The position numbers and the translations under genes are program-made. DNA of 39,128 nt from an uncultured Verrucomicrobia subdivision 3 bacterium (lineage in GTDB: Bacteria; Verrucomicrobiota; Verrucomicrobiia; Limisphaerales; UBA11358), in the NCBI GenBank assembly GCA_903820285.1, contig CAIJGS010000138.1, positions 1-39,128 on the forward strand, given 5' to 3'. The notes under the pieces are model-generated. The model did no database searches. It was not told the origin of the DNA and worked only from the letters and a program-made list of their open reading frames with translations. How positions within the stretch are numbered: position 1 is the stretch's first letter; each line of letters starts with the position of its first letter. Shown one piece after another: positions 1 to 7,609 of the stretch.

Positions 1-120
1 CCACCCATAAGCCCATACCCCACGTCTGTTCGAACACAATTGCTGGGGACAAGCTCATAGTTCTTTTCCGGTAGTGTGGTGGTTGTTAATTCAAGTCTGT
101 AATACGGGGGGCATAGCAGG

Positions 121-151
121 CATTGAACCACTCAATGCCGGCATTTAAATT
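121..151 (+). promoter_or_regulatory. Putative sigma-70 promoter with overlapping inverted repeat
   Basis: TTGAAC (123-128) is followed after 17 bases by TAAATT (146-151), about 40 bases before the lipoprotein start. The -35 box lies in a perfect inverted repeat, CATTGA-ACCAC-TCAATG (121-137), which could be an operator. Positions 1-120 show no gene or other recognisable element. Confidence 0.35.
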
Positions 152-192
152 ATCAATTACTATTATCGCCCGCCTCCCGGTAAAATGCCGTT

Positions 193-696
193 ATGAAAAC
201 ATTCCCTTGGATTGCAAGGATGCTGGCCACACTGGCCCTCCTGCTGCCCGTTTTAACTTCCTGCGCTATCGCCAGCCCCGCTGTCCCTGACCAGCGTCTG
301 ATAGCCCATTGGGAGGGACTAGATCGCTTTGGCGGCATGAGCCGGGATGAAATCGTGAAGCAACGCACCAAGGTTCAGGAGGTGGCAACTGAATTGACCA
401 TTGCCCCCGATGGCCGCGTGACCGGCCATGTGGGCGGCGCGGAATTGAGCGGTGGTACGGTGGAATCCAATCGCGGCTGGCTGGGGAGGTCGCTCCATCT
501 CAAAACCGACTTTATCATTCGCGGCCGGTTGTACGGGGCCGTCGCACCCGGTTCCGAAGACGGCATTCATGAAATCAATGCTCCCTTCAATCTGGTCGGC
601 ACCCGGATCGACGGCACCTTGTTCGTGATCCGCGGCGCGTTTGAATATCCCTATCCCACGCTGCGGCTACGGTTGGATCCGAAGTCAGGCAGTTGA
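193..696 (+). CDS. Hypothetical small lipoprotein or secreted protein
   Basis: This is a 167-residue protein of unknown function. The N-terminus has a basic start, a hydrophobic stretch (residues about 8-20) and the lipobox-like LTSC with Cys at residue 24. It would therefore be lipidated and anchored in a membrane; a signal peptidase I site after ASPA is the alternative. The mature part is hydrophilic, with alternating beta-type segments (residues 60-160) such as VTGHVGGAELSGG and GTLFVIRGAFEYPYPTLRLRL, suggesting a small beta-rich fold. I do not recognise the family. The first ATG after a plausible promoter was chosen; no clear Shine-Dalgarno precedes it. It is the only likely protein-coding gene on the + strand in the window and is probably monocistronic. 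Confidence 0.7.
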   Translation: MKTFPWIARMLATLALLLPVLTSCAIASPAVPDQRLIAHWEGLDRFGGMSRDEIVKQRTKVQEVATELTIAPDGRVTGHVGGAELSGGTVESNRGWLGRSLHLKTDFIIRGRLYGAVAPGSEDGIHEINAPFNLVGTRIDGTLFVIRGAFEYPYPTLRLRLDPKSGS

Positions 697-697
697 A

Positions 698-880
698 CCA
701 CGAATAAACACCAAGGAACACGAATCAACGGGCCGGAACGACAGAACCTGATTTACCAGTGCCGGCCCTACAGGCCGGGAACGTATCGGAAACGACAACC
801 CAGGCCTCCGCTCGCGGGCTCGCTCCTGCCTGGGCTTTAACCTGACGGGCTTTCAGCCCTTGGTGATGGTGGGTGCAACG
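698..880. repeat. REP/MITE-like hairpin-rich noncoding element
   Basis: This gene-free stretch begins with a repetitive motif (CCACGAAT ... ACACGAAT, 698-726). Three inverted repeats follow: CCGGCC/GGCCGG (762-767/773-778), CCCAGGC/GCCTGGG (799-805/828-834) and GGGCT-TTC-AGCCC (847-859). Blocks of this kind (tandem GC hairpins with an 'acgggctttcagccc'-like segment) occur dispersed in several environmental bacterial genomes as REP or IS200-type remnants; that family link is from memory. It may also end transcription from the TauE gene, which stops at 892. No credible protein is encoded here. Confidence 0.4.
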
Positions 881-891
881 GTTGGCGCCGC

Positions 892-1659
892 TCACGCTTT
901 CGTCGGCCAATACGCCGTGTACAGCATCTTCAACGTAATTAAAATCACCACTGTCAGAAACACCGGGCGGATGAATTTGGTTCCCCGGGTCATCACCATC
1001 CCGCTGCCTGCGCGCGCGCCGAGCCATTGACCGGCACCCATCGTCAGGCCGGCCACAAACAGCATTTTGCGCGCGATGAGAAAAACAATGAGCGACGCCA
1101 GGTTGCTCGCAAAATTCAGGGCCTTGGTATTGGCGGTGGCCTTCGTCAGGTTGAACCCAAGGCCGAGCATGAACGCCAGTGTGAGAAACGTGCCGGTGCC
1201 CGGCCCGAGAAATCCGTCATACAATCCCAGCCCGAACGCGCAGAACAAATCGAAGCGCAGTCGCGACATGCGCGGGTGAATATCCTTCTCGCCGAGCTGC
1301 GGCTTGAACCACACGTAGAGTGCCACCAGCAGCAATGCCACGGGAACAATGCGTTTGAGGAGCAGGGGATCCAGCAGTTGCACCAGAAAAGAACCGGTCA
1401 CCGACCCGATGAAGGCAAGTAAGCAGGCGCGACGGCAATCCGCCAGCGACAGCGCTCCCGCCCGCGCATAATGGTACGTGGCGCTGCCCGACCCAAAGCT
1501 CGCCTGCAATTTGTTCGTGCCGAGCGCGAACTTGGGATCCGGGCACACCGCCAGTAGCACCGGCAGAGTGATCAACCCGCCGCCGCCGGCGATGGAGTCC
1601 ACAAAGCCCGCGCCCAGTCCGGTGCCAAACAGCAGTACCAGTTCCCATGTTCCCGTCAT
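892..1659 (-). CDS. TauE/SafE-family (YfcA-like) membrane transporter
   Basis: This is a 255-residue integral inner-membrane protein of the sulfite exporter TauE/SafE family (formerly DUF81). Members move small anions such as sulfite, sulfoacetate or other organosulfur compounds; the substrate cannot be read here. The signature is at the N-terminus: a glycine-rich helix with GAGFVDSIAGGGGLITLP (residues about 15-32), then ALGTNKLQASFGS. The second half repeats the pattern (GLYDGFLGPGTGTFLTLAF, then KATANTKALNFASN), as expected of the internal duplication. Length is normal for the family and roughly eight hydrophobic segments are visible. The ATG at 1659 begins just before the first membrane helix. 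It stands apart from the polysaccharide locus, separated from it by a terminator, and is probably transcribed alone. Confidence 0.9.
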   Translation of the reverse strand: MTGTWELVLLFGTGLGAGFVDSIAGGGGLITLPVLLAVCPDPKFALGTNKLQASFGSGSATYHYARAGALSLADCRRACLLAFIGSVTGSFLVQLLDPLLLKRIVPVALLLVALYVWFKPQLGEKDIHPRMSRLRFDLFCAFGLGLYDGFLGPGTGTFLTLAFMLGLGFNLTKATANTKALNFASNLASLIVFLIARKMLFVAGLTMGAGQWLGARAGSGMVMTRGTKFIRPVFLTVVILITLKMLYTAYWPTKA

Positions 1660-1734
1660 CGGGAAATTCTAACAATCGCGCCGGCACGGGTAAATTCACA
1701 TCATAAATAAACGTACATCATTCCGTCCGGGCAG

Positions 1735-1754
1735 AAAAAATCCTCGCCCGAGGA
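1735..1754 (-). terminator. Rho-independent terminator
   Basis: On the minus strand the perfect stem TCCTCG-GG-CGAGGA (1754-1741) is followed directly by six T residues (1740-1735). It lies downstream of the PEP-CTERM remnant and before the TauE gene, so it insulates TauE from read-through of the large locus. Confidence 0.75.
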
Positions 1755-1787
1755 GAGGATGTTGGGGCGGAGGGTGGAACCCCCGGG

Positions 1788-1812
1788 AAAAACGTCGGTT
1801 CGTAATGAACCG
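1788..1812 (-). terminator. Second, weaker terminator-like hairpin
   Basis: CGGTTC-ATTAC-GAACCG (minus strand, 1812-1796) is followed after three bases by five T residues (1792-1788). It starts nine bases after the stop codon of the PEP-CTERM reading frame and is in tandem with the stronger hairpin at 1735-1754. Confidence 0.5.
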
Positions 1813-1820
1813 ATTTCAGG

Positions 1821-2387
1821 TCAGACTCGCCGGCGCATCCGCCAGTAGCCGCTCATGGCGCTAGCCGCCATCAGACCCAAGGCCAAGCTGGAAGGTTCCG
1901 GCACCATGCCGATGGTGTCGATGCTGTTGATGGAAGTGCCCGCATAAATCCCGTCGGTAATGTTGCCATTGGCATCAATGGTATAGGCCTGCACCAGACT
2001 GTTGGTGGAGCCGCCGACATCACTCCAGCCGCCGACCACGGGGATTGCCTCGTTCGTATTGTACGGCACAATATTATACGGCACCGCCACCCCAAAGCTG
2101 TTCGTATAAAAACCGGTGGCCGGCGGACTCGAGTTCGTGCCGGGAAAGCCAAAGGCGCCGTACTTGTTGTTGTCCGGATCGACCACATCCAGGGTGTGAT
2201 TCGTCTGGTTGAAACCGACCACATCCAGCACGTGGAATTGCCACCACTGGTTCGTGCTCGCCGCCGAATTCGTGATGAAAATCAGTGCATTCGAACCGGC
2301 CAGCAAATTCGCTGTCACATTATTGAAGGCGGCGTAGCCGCCCCCGGTATTACCTGAAACGCTCACACCCACACTCGCATAGCCATT
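1821..2387 (-). pseudogene. PEP-CTERM protein lacking its N-terminus
   Basis: The reading frame ends in a canonical PEP-CTERM sorting tail: VPEPSSLALG, a hydrophobic helix (LGLMAASAMSGYW) and a basic end (RMRRRV). Such proteins are exported and processed by an exosortase, so they need a signal peptide. Here the frame opens right after an in-frame stop near 2390 and has no signal peptide. The only initiation candidate is a GTG at 2372, which would give 183 residues starting inside what looks like a beta-rich domain (GVSVSGNTGGGYAAFNNV). I read it as the 3' remnant of a longer gene whose 5' part was lost by deletion next to the polysaccharide locus. A leaderless short protein is possible but would be odd. 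No exosortase gene is in the window. Confidence 0.6.
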
Positions 2388-2469
2388 GGGTTAAACCATT
2401 TTTAGTGAACGGTCAGTGTTTGCGATGACGTAACCTGTCGGTCTGATTGACCATCCCAGCTTGATATGC

Positions 2470-4563
2470 TCAGCCCGCCAAATGCAAATAAGCGGCAGAA
2501 TGAGCCGCCACCCACCCGGCGGCGGATGGGATTTGTGATATCATGTCGCTGAACGGAATGGCTCGAAGATCCACCGGACTGGAACGATGATTCACCACCA
2601 CCCAATGGTTGCCAAACCGCGCGAACTCCACTCCCTTGACCGGAGCCATCGGCAAAGCGGGGCAAACACCAGCCAGCACCGCCACCGGGGTCTCCTTGAG
2701 CAATACCACCGGGTGCATTTCGCGCCGACCATAGGCGGGAGGTACAATGGGCATGGTCCTGCGGGAGTAGGCATGCCCATATTCAAAACCGAACGAGAAG
2801 ACGTTGCCCCGGCCGCAGACCGTTTCCAGCAGGCCGGCCTTGCCCGATTGGATGTACTTGCCCAAGGCTTTGCCACCCGTGTAGGCCACCGTGGACCAGC
2901 CATGCGGGATGATTTCCTCCACCCACTGGATGCAATCGAACGGAATGATTTCTTCCCCGATGCCGAAAGCCCGTTTCGCCAGTTCACAATGCGGCCCGTG
3001 GAACAACGAACCGCCGCCGGCCACGAACGCTTTCACCGCCGTCTCCAGGGCGGCATTTTCACCAAGATCATAAAGCGAATTGTGCGGCACCACCAGATGA
3101 CGGCAGCCCGCCAACCCGCCCGCCGCCACCTGGGCCGGGTGAACGATGTCCACGTGCCAGCCAAGATCCGTGAACTGCGCATACCAGCCCAGTAAATCCA
3201 TTCGGTGCCGGCCTTCGGTGTCCACTTCCAGCGGCTCGTAAAGGCTCATCTCCGCCGGGAACAGCAAAGCGACCTCTTTAGCCCGCGGCTGGTCCAGCAG
3301 CGGGATTACCTCCGCCGCCCAGCGGTTGCCCGTTCGCAAAGATTCCTTGAACACCTCGTCCATGCGATACATCACGCCGCCATCGTCCAGTCCGCTATAT
3401 CCATAGATATGCAACCCCTTCGCGCCATTGGCCACGTGGGTGCCGATGCATTCCGCCGGCGGGACGGTCCGGTAAATATCCCCGTTCACATGGCGTCCGA
3501 GGTAAAGCCCGGCCGTGAACGGCTGGTGACGGTTGGCGTTGCGCTGGATGGAGCCTTCCACACTCAACGCCATGGCATCCGCCCGGTTCTCGGCATTCAA
3601 CGGCGCCGCGATGAACAGCACGCTGTCCACGTGATCCGCACAGCGATAGACATCCAGCGCCCGCTGGCCGGTCTGCCAGTCCGGTTGCCCCGGAGGGTTG
3701 AAGAAATATCCCCACTGGTGCAGCAGCGGCTCCACGTAAATTTTCGGCGCCAACGCCTCCCAATGCCGTTTCATCACGGCCAGATAGTCCGACAGGACTT
3801 CGGCCAGATGGGTCTGGTTGTCGATCCACCGGTGAAAGTCCGGAGTGCGCTCCGCGAAGTCCGCCGCGGTGGGCCGCGCGCAGCCCACCCAGTTCAGTTC
3901 CTCCGGCCGCAGCCAGTATTCCGCCGGTTGCAGTTCGGCAAATGTTTTCGCCGCCAGCCCATAGCGTCCGTTCAGCCGCGCGATGTTTCCGTCATACCGC
4001 CGTTCGAGCCAGGCCAGATATTTCGTCCGTCCCTCGGGGTCGAAACTCGGTTTTGGGATCGGCTCGAACATCGTCTGCATGATGATGCGTCCGTCCGGCG
4101 TGCGCCGCATGCCCGGCGCGTACAGCTTCAGCAAACCTTGCACATGCTCCACCATGGTCGCTTGTGCGCGGGGGGACCAGTATTTATAAGTTCCCATCAA
4201 CTGGCCATTGGGGCGCACCGGTTCCTCACCCCGCACGGGCGGCACGTCACGAATGGTCGGATACAGATTGTCGCCGCAGAGATAAAGTGCGAGGCAGGTG
4301 TAATCGATGCCGTGTCTGGCCATCTCGGCCATCATGAATTCATGCATCGCCACATACTGGCTGGCGGGTTCGCCGCGATAGCGCGCAAAAAAATCCGCCC
4401 ACGCCTTCGAATCCAGGTTGATGCTGTTGAACCCCAAATCGGCCACCTCGGCAATGCCCCGTTGCGTGGCCTCGCGGTCGCTGTAAAACGGCTCGAAGAA
4501 ATTTCCGAACCAGATGCTGAGGAACGGCTGTTGGTGGCCCGGGGTGCTCATTGCAGTGCTCAT
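2470..4563 (-). CDS. GH42-like glycoside hydrolase (beta-galactosidase-type, trimerisation domain)
   Basis: This 697-residue protein has a GH42/clan GH-A-like layout. Residues 1-420 form a predicted TIM barrel (opening FLSIWFGNFFEPFYSD). It contains the segment LAWLERRYDGNIARLNGRYG, which resembles the GH42 pattern following the acid/base region. Residues about 430-620 resemble the Rossmann-like beta-galactosidase trimerisation domain (KEVALLFPAEMSLYEP; LVVPHNSLYDLG; AFVAGGGSLFHGPH). A short beta domain ends the protein. The catalytic glutamates could not be assigned with certainty; MFEPIPKP holds one candidate. There is no signal peptide, so it is probably cytoplasmic, hydrolysing terminal galactosides or a related sugar from imported fragments. 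Its ATG overlaps the stop of the upstream GH43 by four bases (ATGA, 4560-4563). It is the last complete gene of the locus. Confidence 0.75.
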   Translation of the reverse strand: MSTAMSTPGHQQPFLSIWFGNFFEPFYSDREATQRGIAEVADLGFNSINLDSKAWADFFARYRGEPASQYVAMHEFMMAEMARHGIDYTCLALYLCGDNLYPTIRDVPPVRGEEPVRPNGQLMGTYKYWSPRAQATMVEHVQGLLKLYAPGMRRTPDGRIIMQTMFEPIPKPSFDPEGRTKYLAWLERRYDGNIARLNGRYGLAAKTFAELQPAEYWLRPEELNWVGCARPTAADFAERTPDFHRWIDNQTHLAEVLSDYLAVMKRHWEALAPKIYVEPLLHQWGYFFNPPGQPDWQTGQRALDVYRCADHVDSVLFIAAPLNAENRADAMALSVEGSIQRNANRHQPFTAGLYLGRHVNGDIYRTVPPAECIGTHVANGAKGLHIYGYSGLDDGGVMYRMDEVFKESLRTGNRWAAEVIPLLDQPRAKEVALLFPAEMSLYEPLEVDTEGRHRMDLLGWYAQFTDLGWHVDIVHPAQVAAGGLAGCRHLVVPHNSLYDLGENAALETAVKAFVAGGGSLFHGPHCELAKRAFGIGEEIIPFDCIQWVEEIIPHGWSTVAYTGGKALGKYIQSGKAGLLETVCGRGNVFSFGFEYGHAYSRRTMPIVPPAYGRREMHPVVLLKETPVAVLAGVCPALPMAPVKGVEFARFGNHWVVVNHRSSPVDLRAIPFSDMISQIPSAAGWVAAHSAAYLHLAG

Positions 4564-5666
4564 ATCATTTTGTCAAAAAATTCCAAATTCCATTCCTCCT
4601 GCCAGCCGATCATCGGTACGCCGTGCCGAAATTCCACCGGCAGCCAGACGTACCGTCCGTCGATGGCGTCCCGGGGATTCCAGCGGTCCGCCATGAAAAT
4701 GAATGCATCGCGCCGGCCCGGCAGCGGCAGCACGAACGTGGACTGCGCCTGGAAGGTTGTCGCAACCTGTTGCGCGCTGCCCAGACACGGATTGCCGAGT
4801 TCCTCCCATGGTCCCCAAATCGTGTCGGCGGCGAGCAGCCGCGCCGGGTTGGGCGACCAGCCCGTGCAGTCCGACGTGACCATGTAATACCGCCCGCCCA
4901 CCTTGAACCATGCCGGCGCCTCATTGAAACGCCCTGGCAGCACCCGGACATATTTTCCCGCCGGCGACAGAAAATCCGCGCTCAACTGCGAGATATGCAG
5001 TGTCCCGTTGCCTTCCGAGGCGTAGATGTGATATGCCAGCCCGTCCTCATCCACAAACAGCGTCATGTCCCGCGCCATCTGCCCGCCCGCGAAGTCACGC
5101 CGGAACAGGAGGTGCTTCGGATAATATGCCCGGGGACCGCCGCCCAGTTCCATCGTGGCCAGCAGCGCCAGTTTTTCCGGCTCCAGTTCCCGTTGTTCCG
5201 CCGCCGGCACATTCGCCGGCCAGACCCCGGCATTCGGCCGGAACGCCCGCACGAATTCATACGGTCCGATCACGCGATCCGCCACCGCCACGCCGCTCAA
5301 CGACCCGGAGTAACCCGCCCCCTTCGGCTCCAGATGGAACCACATCACAAATTTTCCGGTCGGCGCATTGAAAATCACCTTCGGCCGTTCCAGGATGCAG
5401 CCGTGCTCAATCGGACTGCCCGCCTCGTCACTCACCGCCAGCGCGATGCCTTCATCCCGCCATTGATACAGGTTCGGCGAAGAATACACGTGCACCCCCA
5501 CCTCCGCCCGGTTGCCCGCCTCGCCGGCAATCTTATGTTCGCCGAACCAATAATACACCCCATCGTGTAATAACACGCCCCCGCCGTGGGCGTTGATGGG
5601 GACACCCCGGTCATCCGGCCAGATTTGACCCGGACGGAAACAGTGGTTGGCAGCGCTGGTGGTCAT
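4560..5666 (-). CDS. GH43-family hydrolase resembling exo-beta-1,3-galactanases (subfamily 24-like)
   Basis: This is a 368-residue five-bladed beta-propeller enzyme without a signal peptide. The first blade reads INAHGGGVLLHDGVYYWFGE (residues 24-43). The second contains LERPKVIFN (92-100), with Glu93 at the place of the ERPKV glutamate that is the catalytic acid in GH43_24 exo-1,3-galactanases. The usual GH43 aspartate base in the first blade is absent, as in that subfamily. That assignment is from family memory and the substrate is inferred; a GH43_34-type specificity is the main alternative. Neighbours point to intracellular trimming of oligosaccharides. The upstream mini-ORF ends 18 bases before this start, and the GH42-like gene overlaps its stop by four bases. 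No Shine-Dalgarno is visible, consistent with coupled translation. Confidence 0.75.
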   Translation of the reverse strand: MTTSAANHCFRPGQIWPDDRGVPINAHGGGVLLHDGVYYWFGEHKIAGEAGNRAEVGVHVYSSPNLYQWRDEGIALAVSDEAGSPIEHGCILERPKVIFNAPTGKFVMWFHLEPKGAGYSGSLSGVAVADRVIGPYEFVRAFRPNAGVWPANVPAAEQRELEPEKLALLATMELGGGPRAYYPKHLLFRRDFAGGQMARDMTLFVDEDGLAYHIYASEGNGTLHISQLSADFLSPAGKYVRVLPGRFNEAPAWFKVGGRYYMVTSDCTGWSPNPARLLAADTIWGPWEELGNPCLGSAQQVATTFQAQSTFVLPLPGRRDAFIFMADRWNPRDAIDGRYVWLPVEFRHGVPMIGWQEEWNLEFFDKMI

Positions 5667-5684
5667 GTCGTCATTTGTTGCACA

Positions 5685-5825
5685 TCATTCCCCGGTCCAG
5701 CATGATCGTTCGTGGATACCGCAACCGAGCGCGGGCGATGAGGTCGATGACAGCGTCCGCCACAGACGCCGGCCGTCAAACTGGATTTCCACCGGTTCGG
5801 GTTGCATAGTTAGGCGCTGGCTCAT
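5685..5825 (-). CDS. 46-residue ORF coupled to the symporter stop
   Basis: The ATG (5825-5823) overlaps the symporter stop codon by four bases (ATGA), the arrangement used at most junctions of this block. The product is 46 residues, starts MSQRLTMQPEPVEIQFDG and ends HERSCWTGE. It has two cysteines and no membrane segment or signal peptide. Eighteen bases separate its stop from the GH43 start. I recognise no family. Three readings are possible: a real microprotein, a translational relay that hands ribosomes from the symporter to the GH43 gene, or the 5' stump of a gene whose remainder has been lost. Confidence rests on the overlap and spacing only. Confidence 0.35.
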   Translation of the reverse strand: MSQRLTMQPEPVEIQFDGRRLWRTLSSTSSPALGCGIHERSCWTGE

Positions 5826-7609
5826 TGTCCCGGGGCAGCCTTTTGGGGGGCGGCCAGCTGGCGGCTGGAGACCCGCCGCAACAGCCAGCCAACAGCGAAG
5901 ACGATGCCGCCGCAGAACAGGAATGCCAGCCGCTTCATTGGCTCGTTTGGCACCGCCAGCAAGAGCAGCACAAACGATCCGAAGATCATGCACAGCAGCC
6001 CGATGGTCCCCACAACTTTGTGGTTTTCCTGCACCTGAGCCGCTGTCAGGTCTTCCACTGGCGTCTTCAGCCGGGTGAAAAACTCCTCGACCTGCGCCTT
6101 GTAAGCCGGCGGTGACGCGTCATAAAAAAGCGAGGTGAAGAAAAACCAGCCGATGCACGTCAGGCTCACGCCAGCCACCGTCGCAAACAGATAATACTGG
6201 GTGACCTCCTCCGGCTTGAACGGCCCGTGCAGAAACGGCAGTCCGGCCACCATCTCCGGCCGCGTGCAGAATTTCATCGCGAACGACATCGTCAGGCCGA
6301 TCAACATCGTGGTCCAGCTCGACCACGGCGGCGTGCGCTTGTAGAACAGCCCCAGGCACAGCGGAATCGCCAGCGGCAACCACAGGCTCACGCCCAATTG
6401 GTTCAGCAAGTCGAACAGCGGCAGCGTCCGCAGCCGGCTCACTACCAGGCCGATGACGATGACCACCACGCCGAACAGGGCGGTGCACAGCTTGCTGATG
6501 ATAAGCAGCTTTTTTTCCGGGCATTGCGGGTTGATGACCGGCAGGTAAAAATTGCGCACCAGGATGCCCACTCCCTGGTTCACGCTGGCATCGAGGTTTG
6601 AAAGCGTTGCCCCAAAGATTCCGGCGATGAGCAACCCCAACATTCCCTGCGGCAGCACATTGTGCGCCGTCAGCAGGAACGCCCCTTCCTCCGGATGCTG
6701 GCCGAGGTTCGGGAAAATGGCGTGCATCTGCGCCGGGCTGTACATGGCCGCGGCCACCAGCGGCGGCAGCATCCACATCAGCGGCCCAAGCAGCGTGCCG
6801 AACAGGGGGAACACCATCATCTTGCGCGCATGCGCGTCGCTGCGTGTCATCAGGAATTTGGACGACATTTCCATCGTGTTAAGGTAAAATAAATTATTTG
6901 TCAGCAACGCCAGAAACCACAGCGTAATGAACTGCGGCCGCGCGAATTCGCCCCATTCAAAGTGTTGTGCCGGCAGGTGGTGGACCAGCCCGGCCAGGCC
7001 GCCGACCTGCGGCTGCGCCAGCGCCAGCGCCGAAATCACCAGCGTAATTGTCACCACCAGGAACATCTGCACGAAGTCGCTCGCCGCCACCCCGAATGCC
7101 CCGCCCACCAGCGACACGAACGTCACCATCACCCCCAGGATCACGATGATGGTTGGCAGCGGCAGGTCAAACGCCCCGGACATGAACACCCCCACCGCGT
7201 TCAGCCCCACCCCGCCGAACAGCAGCAGAAACGGCAGCCGGATCCACGTCACGAACTGCTGCGTGGCCGCGCCGTACCGCAGCCGGATCGCCTCCAGCGG
7301 GGTCACCACCCGCATCCGCCGGAACCGGTAGCAGGTGAAGAAATAGACCACCAGGTACGGAACAAAATTCGCCCAGTACAGCAGCACCACATAAAACCCC
7401 TGGGTGAAGATCTTCCCCGCCGCCCCGGTGAACGTCCAGGCGCTGAAACTTGCCATCCACGCCGACACGCCCGTCATCCACCACGGCATGATCCCGCCCC
7501 CGCGGAAATAATCCGATGTACTCTTGTTCCGGCGCGCGAACACCGCGCCCACTGTGACCACGAACACGAAGTAGAAGCCGATGCTGAGGTAATCGTAAAG
7601 GGTGATCAT
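5822..7609 (-). CDS. Sodium:solute symporter (SSS/SLC5 family)
   Basis: This 595-residue inner-membrane transporter would couple sugar or uronide uptake to the sodium gradient. The start MITLYDYLSIGFYFVFV, then GAVFARRNKSTSDYFRGGG (residues about 21-39) and WMTGVSAWMASFSAWTFTG, are typical SSS features. The last segment lies in the helix that contributes sodium ligands in this family. About thirteen hydrophobic segments are visible, with a long cytoplasmic loop near the C-terminus, the usual size for the family. With no SusC/SusD pair or ABC importer in the locus, it is the only visible inner-membrane route for oligosaccharide entry. Its ATG overlaps the stop of the GH43 xylosidase gene by four bases (7606-7609), and its own stop overlaps the 46-codon ORF. 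Confidence 0.9.
   Translation of the reverse strand: MITLYDYLSIGFYFVFVVTVGAVFARRNKSTSDYFRGGGIMPWWMTGVSAWMASFSAWTFTGAAGKIFTQGFYVVLLYWANFVPYLVVYFFTCYRFRRMRVVTPLEAIRLRYGAATQQFVTWIRLPFLLLFGGVGLNAVGVFMSGAFDLPLPTIIVILGVMVTFVSLVGGAFGVAASDFVQMFLVVTITLVISALALAQPQVGGLAGLVHHLPAQHFEWGEFARPQFITLWFLALLTNNLFYLNTMEMSSKFLMTRSDAHARKMMVFPLFGTLLGPLMWMLPPLVAAAMYSPAQMHAIFPNLGQHPEEGAFLLTAHNVLPQGMLGLLIAGIFGATLSNLDASVNQGVGILVRNFYLPVINPQCPEKKLLIISKLCTALFGVVVIVIGLVVSRLRTLPLFDLLNQLGVSLWLPLAIPLCLGLFYKRTPPWSSWTTMLIGLTMSFAMKFCTRPEMVAGLPFLHGPFKPEEVTQYYLFATVAGVSLTCIGWFFFTSLFYDASPPAYKAQVEEFFTRLKTPVEDLTAAQVQENHKVVGTIGLLCMIFGSFVLLLLAVPNEPMKRLAFLFCGGIVFAVGWLLRRVSSRQLAAPQKAAPGQ

Noticed and set aside
3205-5570. Long + strand frames opposite the GH42-like and GH43 genes
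   Set aside because: Their translations are Arg/His/Pro-rich with no family signature, and the minus-strand genes carry clear enzyme motifs and coupled junctions.
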